A stretch of 64,000 nucleotides of DNA from an uncultured Clostridium sp. (GTDB lineage Bacteria; Bacillota; Clostridia; Lachnospirales; Lachnospiraceae). This document shows, one piece after another, positions 57,901-64,000 of this stretch. Each line of letters opens with the position of its first letter. The stretch's first letter is position 1. The notes below the pieces were generated by a model, which did not search any database, was not told where the DNA came from, and was given only the letters and a program-made list of their open reading frames with translations. Made by a program: the position numbers and the translations under genes. The stretch is from the NCBI GenBank assembly GCA_947644195.1, contig CANRZB010000008.1, positions 29,801 through 93,800 on the forward strand, in the 5' to 3' direction.

Positions 57901-59450
57901 GAAGGATCACTGACCGTCCAGCTGAACCGCTCCGATTCCGCTACAGCACCGGAACCAATCACACCATATAATGACAGTTCTGAACCAACCGGAATATTTG
58001 CACTGGTCTGGTTCATAGTAAATTCCTCGGTAACCCGGATAATGACATAGGCCGTTAATTTGTCGGAACTGATCCCCGGGATATCAATATCTGGATCTTT
58101 TGGCGTCACAATGACTCGCCCAGTACCCAAATGATCAGCGTTGATGGTAACACCATCGGCAGCCTTAGATATGTAAGAACCACTGGACTCAAATTCCGAA
58201 CCTGGTGCCGTATCAATCACTACATCAAAGTTTTCCTTGAAAACATCCTCCGGTATATTAAATGCTTCCGCAAGATTGTAAGAACCGTGGATATTAACGG
58301 TAACCTCTTTATCTCCATAGGTTGCAAGCACCTTTGCCTGCAGGGAAACCGGCGCACATTTTGGCGGGTTCTGATGTGCCTCTTCAAAGCTAGTATACGT
58401 TCCCTTAACATAAAACTGAATATTGTAAATTCCCGCCTTAGCATCTACACGGAATTGTTTATTTCCCAATAACCAGGTCAGTTTTGCATCATCTCCATCT
58501 TCTCCGGTATTTCCCAGCGAATCCCGCACTAATTTGGTGTTAATTCCTTCCCCTTTGGAAATTACCCAGACCAGCTTATCGCCGACATTTTCCAATGGGT
58601 TGCTGTCAAAAGATACCGTTACCCCCATTTTGTCTCCATTGTTAAATGGCTGGGTCTGCGTCAACTGTCCGGTCTGACCGGCAATGACTTTATCATTCTG
58701 TAAAGGATCCGTAATCTGTGGACGGACATAAACCAGAATGGAATCCGAGTAATCCAATGTACCGTCCGTATACTCTACCGACAACGTCGCAACGCCGGCC
58801 CCCATTGCAGTAATGGACGGACGGGAGGAAGAGTTATTAATCATAAATACGTCATTGTTGCTGCTCTTCCAAACGGCTGCTGCATCCACCGCGCTACCAA
58901 AGATCAGGTTTAATTTATCCGGCTCTGTTTTTGCAGATTGACCAAATTCAATGGTTTTTCCATAATCCATAACCAATGCTTTACGTGGGTCATTCGGCTT
59001 AATCCGCTCCATGGTAACACCCTGCGGAGCATTATTGGATAAATACTCATTGATGGAGAAAACAACGCTAACCGTCAGAGCAATCACTTCCTCGGTGCCA
59101 TCAACATGGGTGATTTTAACATTCAGCAGGACATTACCAACTCTTCCCTGAACTTCTACCCTACCGGTATCATCCACTTTCAGGATTGATTCATCCGTAC
59201 TGCTCCATTTGCACACGTCACCAGTTTCCAAACCACTGGTAATCGTCAGGACATCCGACGCACGACGCAATTCCATCGTACCGCCCGCCGGCACCTGATC
59301 ACCATTACTATTCGTAAAGGTATATGGTCCTGCTGCCTGCGAGACATCCTGCTGCAATTTCATCCTCACTCCAATAAAGAGCACCAGTAAGACCGCAAAC
59401 ACAGCAACGGCCCATCCCCACTTTTTCTGAATAGATAACCCTCGTTTCAT
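54960..59450 (-). CDS. Large extracellular protein with tandem BIG_2 Ig-like domains
   Basis: 1496 residues starting MKRGLSIQKKWGW after GGAGGAAG. A single N-terminal hydrophobic segment (AVAVFAVLLVLFIGVRM) is either a signal peptide or an anchor. After it, most of the protein is built from about ten or more bacterial Ig-like (BIG_2) units with the signatures 'W.SSD..IATV...G.V...G.A.I..'. The unit spacing is 80-90 residues. The last third is basic, Lys-rich. No sortase motif is present. Probably an adhesin or wall-binding protein. It has been placed between argR/yebC and recN. The lack of a sorting signal suggests the N-terminal segment anchors it; inferred. Confidence 0.88.
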   Translation of the reverse strand: MKRGLSIQKKWGWAVAVFAVLLVLFIGVRMKLQQDVSQAAGPYTFTNSNGDQVPAGGTMELRRASDVLTITSGLETGDVCKWSSTDESILKVDDTGRVEVQGRVGNVLLNVKITHVDGTEEVIALTVSVVFSINEYLSNNAPQGVTMERIKPNDPRKALVMDYGKTIEFGQSAKTEPDKLNLIFGSAVDAAAVWKSSNNDVFMINNSSSRPSITAMGAGVATLSVEYTDGTLDYSDSILVYVRPQITDPLQNDKVIAGQTGQLTQTQPFNNGDKMGVTVSFDSNPLENVGDKLVWVISKGEGINTKLVRDSLGNTGEDGDDAKLTWLLGNKQFRVDAKAGIYNIQFYVKGTYTSFEEAHQNPPKCAPVSLQAKVLATYGDKEVTVNIHGSYNLAEAFNIPEDVFKENFDVVIDTAPGSEFESSGSYISKAADGVTINADHLGTGRVIVTPKDPDIDIPGISSDKLTAYVIIRVTEEFTMNQTSANIPVGSELSLYGVIGSGAVAESERFSWTVSDPSYVSIQTSNNDGKTGQYATIKALKKTPTNNPVRVTLTWLDSDGINHTTTCRVTVIDAANSFKITPNVVVLEGNGMTEVLDTGLSGTQNIQWLSSDTGKVTVSPLEGNTKATITAGRLTGQAVITAINMDNGVFATCLVTVTAPITSLTIDKGTNYETTLAEGIVQLRAIWQPANATDTEMDWTSSDPEIATVDENGRVTLIKEGTTRITVQPKINPNGVWAYCDIHIVENPITKITPDVTELDMIAGDTYEVAVTLTPENPSDRTLRWSSSDTSVATVEGGIITAVSAGDATISITGGKVGSETDPVTIKVHVRNRLQKIEFATKTTYVAVGGTQQLTVLFTPNVAINDKLVWRSSDDSIVTVSDEGVITGIKVGSAMISCYAEDMGPENLITCMVYVTDGLVIANDLTVLPESATIQVGQTLQMDAVFDPDNTTDQSIRWSSSDEAIATITEGGLVTAVAVGQATVTAIYYNTPDGTPWVRYSKIIVEPATVVATGFEVTPDSANIKVRETFRITPVFTPENTTDKTVVYQSTDESVATVDENGVVRGVGAGDALIQCQAISGGFIDACAVHVENAIDFRLSPSTREIALGKSFQLKKITVPSDADKTATWSSSNSKIATVNASGKVTGKKIGTCTITCTLTEYNQSATCRVKVAKLNSKVKFNKKSIRVGLGKTYKLKATVWSNNTKNPSLKWKSANKRIATVSSKGKIKGKRLGVTKVTAVTKDKVKAKATCRVTVIRPVTSVKMNTAYAVCFVGHTKKLKASVKPKNASIKKLKWTTSDKSIATVSGSGKVTGMKPGDVTITAKATDGSGKKATCFLKVLEEVPTSSVVVAQSELTMKKGDTTKISYSVLPNNHSDKLTFASDNRRVVTVNSQGKIQAVGTGTATITILAGSGVSSTLTVHVVSLDRTVINMRQYDTETLQVLGIDADITWYTSNSRVATVTNGTVVGRGLGSTYIYAYVNGCKMECLVTVVSVNQ

Positions 59451-59630
59451 TGACTTCCTCCTGCCTACGCTTAAACTGGTTGATATACCAATCTACCTTA
59501 CTATGTATGAAAACTTCAAAGTATATTAGTAACTCTCCGCCAAAACCCTTTTATTATGAGCTAAGTGAAACTTCAACTCTTACACACTTATATCGACCAA
59601 TTCAGATAAAATATTTATGAGAAATCTCTT

Positions 59631-60362
59631 CTAAGCCTCTTCCCAATTATGGTAAACATATTGGACATCATCATCTTCTTCTAACAAATCCAAAGTTCGT
59701 TGTAACTGCTTGATATCATTATCATCTGACAATGTAACATAGGTCTGTGGCAACATTGTGACCTCTGCACTGACCATCGGTATATTTGCTTCCTCCAGAG
59801 CTGTATGTACCACACCAAAATCCGACGGCGCTGTCGTAATTTCAAAGGAATCATCCTCTTCCACAAAATCCTCTGCTCCGGCATCCAGTGCAGTCATCAT
59901 CAGATCATCTGCCTCCATGCTACATTCTTCCTTGTCAATAATGATCTGCCCCTTTTCGTCGAACATATAGGATACGCAGCCCTGCGTCCCAACACTGCCG
60001 CTGCCCTTGGTAAAAGCATTACGCACATTGCTGGCAGTACGGTTTTTATTGTCCGTCAATGCCTTGACAATAATCGCGGTTCCACTGGGGCCATATCCCT
60101 CGTAGGTGACTTCCTCATAGTTGACCGCATCCATATTTCCTGCGGCTTTCTTAATTCCGCGCTCAATGGTATCGTTCGGCATATTATTTGCCTTTGCCTT
60201 GGCAATCACATCCCGGAGTTTTCCGTTATTATCGGGATCCGGTCCGCCCTCTTTGACGGCAACAGCGATCTCACGCCCCAAAATAGTAAAAATCTTTCCC
60301 TTGGCGGCGTCATTTTTTTCTTTCTTATGTTTAATGTTTGAAAATTTTGAATGTCCTGACAT
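59631..60362 (-). CDS. yebC: YebC/PmpR/TACO1 family protein
   Basis: Start at 60362 ([23 protein letters not shown], after GGAGGAATAAC), 243 residues, the usual length. The N-terminal conserved helix bundle '[49 protein letters not shown]' and '[34 protein letters not shown]' are unmistakable. The family was described as DNA-binding regulators and more recently as translation factors helping ribosomes through proline stretches. A structured leader and a near-consensus promoter precede it (60363-60505). Confidence 0.96.
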   Translation of the reverse strand: MSGHSKFSNIKHKKEKNDAAKGKIFTILGREIAVAVKEGGPDPDNNGKLRDVIAKAKANNMPNDTIERGIKKAAGNMDAVNYEEVTYEGYGPSGTAIIVKALTDNKNRTASNVRNAFTKGSGSVGTQGCVSYMFDEKGQIIIDKEECSMEADDLMMTALDAGAEDFVEEDDSFEITTAPSDFGVVHTALEEANIPMVSAEVTMLPQTYVTLSDDNDIKQLQRTLDLLEEDDDVQYVYHNWEEA

Positions 60363-60470
60363 GTTATTCCTCCATACTTCAGAAGTAATTGACGAAACGG
60401 GTTCCACCCGCTTTCACCCTTGTATTCCGGCTGATGTTCCCTCAGCACCGTGAGCGATTTTAACACTCCA
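60363..60470 (-). other. Structured yebC leader with T-box-like GGGTGGAACC core
   Basis: On the minus strand the leader holds GCTGA-GGGAACA-TCAGC and AAGCGGGT-GGA-ACCCGTTT (60395-60413) hairpins and, before the SD, ACTTC/GAAGT. The GGGTGGAACC inside the second hairpin matches the T-box core, but the leader is only about 108 nt, too short for a full T-box with stem I, and has no U run. Its identity is open. Confidence 0.4.
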
Positions 60471-60476
60471 TTCTTT

Positions 60477-60505
60477 ATTGTACCACCAAACTGATTTGCT
60501 GTCCA
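60477..60505 (-). promoter_or_regulatory. yebC promoter
   Basis: On the minus strand TGGACA, 17 bases, TACAAT: one mismatch to consensus in each box. Transcription starts near 60470. The stretch 60506-60700 upstream is AT-rich, with only a weak argR terminator (TTGCC/GGCAA, 60663-60678). Confidence 0.75.
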
Positions 60506-60700
60506 TCCTCATATCCATTCGGCCACGGAAATCAATGTTCAAATGTTACCTTTTACTTGTGGTGGATTTTGTAATGGATTATTTTCTGTTATCCATTAAA
60601 TTTTATCATTTACCCTGCTGTTTCGTTCAGACGTTTCCCTTGATGTCCTATGAGACAAAATTTTGCCCTGCCTGGCAAGATTAGCAAAGCAAACACAAAT

Positions 60701-61165
60701 TCATGGATTTTCCGTCCGTACCAGTACATTAATCCGCCGACACACCTCCGGCACCTCTCCCACAGAATGAACCGCACACATAACCGTATCATCTCCGGCA
60801 ATCGTTCCCACCACGCCGGGAAGTTCCAGATTATCTACCGCAGCAGCTACGGCCATCGCCATCCCGGATATGGTCTTAATTACCAGCAAATTTTCTGCTG
60901 CCTCCATGGAAATCAAACCATTCTGCAGCACACGGACGTATTTTTGAACCAGATCTGCTTCCTTCTCCTGCAATAGCGTATATTTCTGCCTCGCACCATC
61001 CCCTACCGGAACTTTGGTTAATTTCAGCTCACGGATATCCCTCGAAACCGTCGCCTGTGTGACGGAATATCCCGCCTGTTCCAAGCGGTCTGCCAATTCC
61101 TCCTGTGTCTCGATCTGATATTTTCCGATCAACTCAATGATTTTAGATCTTCTCTCTAACTTCAT
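60701..61165 (-). CDS. argR: Arginine repressor ArgR/AhrC
   Basis: 154 residues starting MKLERRSKIIELIGKYQIETQEELADRLEQ; TGGGGAT lies ahead. An N-terminal winged helix (about 1-70, 'GYSVTQATVSRDIRELKLTKVP') precedes the C-terminal hexamerisation domain with the arginine-binding 'GTIAGDDTVMCAVHS'. It represses arginine synthesis and activates catabolism. It follows nadK on the same strand in the conserved tlyA-nadK-argR order, with about 70 bases between. Confidence 0.97.
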   Translation of the reverse strand: MKLERRSKIIELIGKYQIETQEELADRLEQAGYSVTQATVSRDIRELKLTKVPVGDGARQKYTLLQEKEADLVQKYVRVLQNGLISMEAAENLLVIKTISGMAMAVAAAVDNLELPGVVGTIAGDDTVMCAVHSVGEVPEVCRRINVLVRTENP

Positions 61166-61236
61166 AATATCCCCATTCTGAAACGTTTACCGTATGCACA
61201 GCAGATCCCCTCTGCAATGCCGGGATTCATGACGCC

Positions 61237-62109
61237 TCAGCACAAATTCCCATTTAATTTTTCACGCATCCTCTGATAAAAACTAATCCCCGAAAGTCTG
61301 ATTAATTCCGTGGTTGCATGCGGTACCTGGATCACTAGCCGGTCATCTGTACGCAAATTCCCAACGGTTCTTCCATCCGCAATAAATACCGCCTGATCAT
61401 CTGCTGTTTCCTTGGTTCTACCAATCTCTAACATAATTTGATCCTGGGCATCTAACAAAAGACTCCGCTTGTTGAGAGAGTGGGGACAGATCGGCGTTAC
61501 AACGGTAGCATTGAGCCCCGGCACAAGCACGGGCCCCCCCGCAGATAAATTATATCCTGTAGAGCCGGTAGGCGTGGAAACGATCAAACCGTCTGCCCGA
61601 TAGATATCTACCAATTCCTGATTTAAATACACTTTAATCGTAATCAGCCTGCAGTCCCCCGCCTTGCTGACCACCATATCATTGAGCGCATAACAGGAAG
61701 TCCTGCTGTTCTCTCCGGGAAATTTCTCCGTTTCTTTGAGCATGATTCGCCGTTCAATCGTATACTCTCCCTGGATCAGCTTATCCAGAGCCAGATCAAT
61801 ATTCTCACTGTCCGCCTCCGTCAAAAAACCTAAAGTCCCGATATTGACGCCCAGAATCGGCAGATCCTGATGTACGAGGTCGATCGCGGCCTGAATCATA
61901 GTGCCATCTCCCCCCAAGACAATGGCGCAGTCCACATCCTCCGCAATCTTAGATACATTGGTAAAATGACGGATCCCACCAATATCATACCTGTCATTCT
62001 GCATAATCTGACAAGATTTACCATGCCGTTCCAGATACCGGACAATATGCTGTGTCATCTGGTCATTTTCATTTTTTCCATAGTTTGTAATTAAACAAAA
62101 CCGATCCAT
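61237..62109 (-). CDS. nadK: NAD kinase
   Basis: Start at 62109 (MDRFCLITNYGKNEND, after GGGAGGAG), 290 residues. 'VLGGDGTMIQA' is the GGDGT motif; 'ALNDMVV' and 'VSTPTGSTGYNLSAGGP' are the NE/D and substrate-binding motifs. It phosphorylates NAD to NADP and so feeds gdhA-type enzymes. It follows tlyA by 57 bases and lies upstream of argR, as in Clostridia. Confidence 0.96.
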   Translation of the reverse strand: MDRFCLITNYGKNENDQMTQHIVRYLERHGKSCQIMQNDRYDIGGIRHFTNVSKIAEDVDCAIVLGGDGTMIQAAIDLVHQDLPILGVNIGTLGFLTEADSENIDLALDKLIQGEYTIERRIMLKETEKFPGENSRTSCYALNDMVVSKAGDCRLITIKVYLNQELVDIYRADGLIVSTPTGSTGYNLSAGGPVLVPGLNATVVTPICPHSLNKRSLLLDAQDQIMLEIGRTKETADDQAVFIADGRTVGNLRTDDRLVIQVPHATTELIRLSGISFYQRMREKLNGNLC

Positions 62110-62166
62110 AGGTCTCCTCCCAAGCTGTAATGCCAGTTCCATCCACATTTCTTCTCTGACAGGTTA

Positions 62167-63054
62167 TCAATGATCCAGAGCTCCATGTGCCTCCTCCACC
62201 GTTTTCTCTACCAACGGCTGAAATTCCTGTGCAAATTGCTCTGTTGAGCTTGTTTCCGCTTCCACAGGCAGCTCTGTGAGATCAGCCCCGCCAACAGGTT
62301 TTTCCAGATATAACAGATATTCGATATTTCCTTCCGGCCCTTTGATTGGTGAAAAGCTGAGATCCAGAATATGAAATCCCATTACCAGGGTATACGTCAT
62401 AATATGCTGTAACACTTCCCTATGTACATTCTGATCCCGAACCACCCCTTTTTTTCCAACTTTTTCCCGTCCTGCCTCAAACTGCGGTTTAACCAGGCAG
62501 ACCACCCGGCCCCCGTCTCCCAACAGATTCCAGACGGGAATCAAGACCTTTGTGAGGGAAATAAATGCAACGTCAATGGAGACAAATCCCACCGGCTCCG
62601 GCACCTCCGCCCTGGTCACATAACGGATATTGGTGCGTTCCATCGAAATGACCCGCTCATCCTGCCGCAGCTTCCATGCCAGCTGGTTCGTCCCCACATC
62701 AATGGCGTAGACTCTAGCCGCTTGATTCTGTAACATACAATCGGTAAATCCACCTGTAGAAGAACCCACATCCATACAAACCTGATTCTTGAGAGGAACC
62801 TGCCAAAGATCAATGGCCTTTTCCAATTTGTAACCGCCACGGCTGACATAGGGCATCGGCGTTCCTTTTACATCAATTTGGGCATCTTCCGGAAACATGC
62901 TTCCCGCTTTATCTTCCCTCTGTTCCCCGACAAAGACATTTCCTGCCATAATTACGGCTTTGGCTTTCTCCCTCGATTCCGCCAGACCTCGTTTTACCAA
63001 CAGTACATCCAACCGCTCTTTCTTTTTTTTCTCCATATGTGTCGTTATCTCCAT
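62167..63054 (-). CDS. tlyA: TlyA-family rRNA 2'-O-methyltransferase
   Basis: 295 residues starting MEITTHMEKKKKERLDVLL after AAGG; the internal ATG at MEKKKK is a possible alternative start. The S4 RNA-binding domain (RLDVLLVKRGLAESREKAKAVIMAGNVFV) is followed by an FtsJ-like methyltransferase domain with 'CMDVGSSTGGFTDCML' and 'SIDVAFISL'. TlyA methylates rRNA at 2'-O-cytidine positions in Mycobacterium; some family members are hemolysin-annotated in error. It is adjacent to dxs, as in Bacillus (yqxC). Confidence 0.94.
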   Translation of the reverse strand: MEITTHMEKKKKERLDVLLVKRGLAESREKAKAVIMAGNVFVGEQREDKAGSMFPEDAQIDVKGTPMPYVSRGGYKLEKAIDLWQVPLKNQVCMDVGSSTGGFTDCMLQNQAARVYAIDVGTNQLAWKLRQDERVISMERTNIRYVTRAEVPEPVGFVSIDVAFISLTKVLIPVWNLLGDGGRVVCLVKPQFEAGREKVGKKGVVRDQNVHREVLQHIMTYTLVMGFHILDLSFSPIKGPEGNIEYLLYLEKPVGGADLTELPVEAETSSTEQFAQEFQPLVEKTVEEAHGALDH

Positions 63055-63126
63055 TCTGCAGATCCTTACCTACCAGATTAACACGATCATTACCGAAACC
63101 CGTTCCAGGAACCTCCCGGCCTGCCG

Positions 63127-64000
63127 TCAATCCCGGCATAGAGCCAGAACTCGTTCTGTCACCCGCTCTGCGCTGATACCATACTTCTCACGCAGGATTT
63201 CCACGGAACCATGTTCAATAAACTGATCCGGCAATGCTACCGGAAAGACTTGCACTTGTGAAATTCCCCGGGCTTCATACCAGGAAGCAACGTTCTGGCC
63301 AAATCCTCCCGTAATCACTCCCTCTTCCAGCGTTACTACCAAACGGTGCTCCTCCACCAATTCTTCCAGAAGTCCTTCATCCAACGGCTTTACAAATCTG
63401 GCGTTAATCAGAGATGGCTGAATCCCCTGTTCGTGCAAACTACGGCATACCTCCGCTCCTATTTCTACCATACTACCCACAGCTAACAAGGCAATCTCCC
63501 TGCCCCGGATCAGCCATTCGCTCTTACCCAATGCTAACGGTTGCTTCTGCTGTACAAACTCCTGGCACGCTCCCCCCCTCGGATAACGGACAGCCACCGG
63601 GTAATCGGCATCTACGGCAAAGCGAAGCATCTGCTGAAGTTCCCATGCATTTTTGGGCGCCATAACCACCATTCCTGGCATTTGGGATAAAAATGCCAGA
63701 TCAAAAATCCCCTGATGTGTCTCTCCGTCACTGCCAACCAGACCGGCACGGTCTACCGCAATGACTACCGGAAGATTCCCGATACACACATCATGCAGAA
63801 GCTGGTCGTAGGCCCGCTGTAAAAAAGTGGAATACAGAGCGACCACCGGTTTCATTCCACCGATTGCCATACCGGCGGCAAAAGTCACTGCATGTTCCTC
63901 CGCAATTCCCACGTCAAAGAACTGTGCCGGAAACTGCTCTGCCATAGCCGACAATCCTGTACCAGACGGCATCGCAGCAGACACCGCAACAACCCGGCTG
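63127..64000 (-). CDS. dxs: 1-deoxy-D-xylulose-5-phosphate synthase Dxs (5' part outside window)
   Basis: The tracked ORF starts at an internal GTG (63984), but the frame is open to the window edge (SRVVAVSAAMPSGTGL), so the first roughly 330 residues are missing. What is visible is the transketolase-like pyrimidine domain ('FFDVGIAEEHAVTFAAGMA', 'LQRAYDQLLHDV', 'DRAGLVGSDGETHQGIFDLAFL') and the C-terminal domain ending 'RVLALCRD'. The enzyme condenses pyruvate and glyceraldehyde 3-phosphate, the first step of the MEP isoprenoid pathway. tlyA follows 72 bases later. Confidence 0.97.
   Translation of the reverse strand, partial: SRVVAVSAAMPSGTGLSAMAEQFPAQFFDVGIAEEHAVTFAAGMAIGGMKPVVALYSTFLQRAYDQLLHDVCIGNLPVVIAVDRAGLVGSDGETHQGIFDLAFLSQMPGMVVMAPKNAWELQQMLRFAVDADYPVAVRYPRGGACQEFVQQKQPLALGKSEWLIRGREIALLAVGSMVEIGAEVCRSLHEQGIQPSLINARFVKPLDEGLLEELVEEHRLVVTLEEGVITGGFGQNVASWYEARGISQVQVFPVALPDQFIEHGSVEILREKYGISAERVTERVLALCRD

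Noticed and set aside
60206-60466. 86-residue minus-strand ORF in the yebC leader
   Set aside because: Starts at a GTG without a good ribosome binding site and runs out of frame into yebC; better explained as the leader RNA. A leader peptide cannot be fully excluded.
60363-60470. Full T-box riboswitch controlling yebC
   Set aside because: Leader too short for stem I and a specifier loop, and no terminator T run; kept only as a T-box-like finding.

Overview
The window looks like chromosome of a low-to-mid GC, endospore-forming, anaerobic Clostridia, most likely Lachnospiraceae. The signs are Spo0A and SpoIVB next to RecN/ArgR/TlyA/Dxs, the [FeFe]-hydrogenase maturase HydG, an NADP-type glutamate dehydrogenase, CheV, a PFL/ACT protein pair, strong AGGAGG ribosome binding sites and three giant secreted repeat proteins. 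The family assignment is inferred from gene content; no search was run. Where the tracked ORF begins upstream of the best ribosome binding site, starts were reset (including GTG for the phospholipase-like gene and TTG for recN). The ORFs at the two window edges are longer than the track shows: both the tail tape measure gene at the left and dxs at the right run off the window.

Layout. 1-12020 (+): the end of a prophage or phage-tail-like cluster: tape measure, coiled-coil protein, distal tail protein, 1510-aa tail-associated protein, small protein, holin, BppU-type baseplate protein, then a strong terminator. No lysin, integrase or head gene is visible. 12023-37415 (-): pepP; a 1330-aa secreted C-type-lectin-like protein behind a perfect consensus promoter; hydG; LCP-DegV; an FtsA-like/YycJ/ACT/PFL operon; hisH-hisF-ung; cheV plus an acidic repeat/TM protein; a lipoprotein; a sensor kinase/response regulator pair; a coiled-coil membrane protein and a membrane-anchored FKBP/trigger-factor-like foldase. 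37547-40180: a HAD phosphatase (-), a candidate small RNA (-) and gdhA (+). 40335-50049 (-): PLC-like enzyme, 79-aa protein, tRNA-Thr(CGT), XRE regulator, 1658-aa BspA/InlB-like surface protein, RsuA-type pseudouridine synthase, glgA. 50457-64000: spo0A (+) facing a leftward block spoIVB, recN, 1496-aa Ig-like protein, yebC, argR, nadK, tlyA, dxs.

How it fits together. The right-hand block is the well known dxs-tlyA-(nadK)-argR-recN-spoIVB-spo0A neighbourhood of Firmicutes. Here it is split by yebC and a large surface protein with its own terminator, and spo0A is reversed. The middle holds housekeeping and envelope genes in short operons separated by clear rho-independent hairpins.

The least explained items are: a three-hairpin RNA with a C-rich loop upstream of gdhA; a structured spo0A leader with an inverted repeat inside its promoter; a short leader with a T-box-like GGGTGGAACC core before yebC; a MITE-like 165-bp palindromic repeat next to a smaller hairpin repeat that recurs upstream of hydG; an FtsA-like protein with a 14-residue minisatellite; and the acidic repeat/TM protein coupled to cheV. 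No CRISPR array, IS transposase, rRNA or recognisable defence system was seen.
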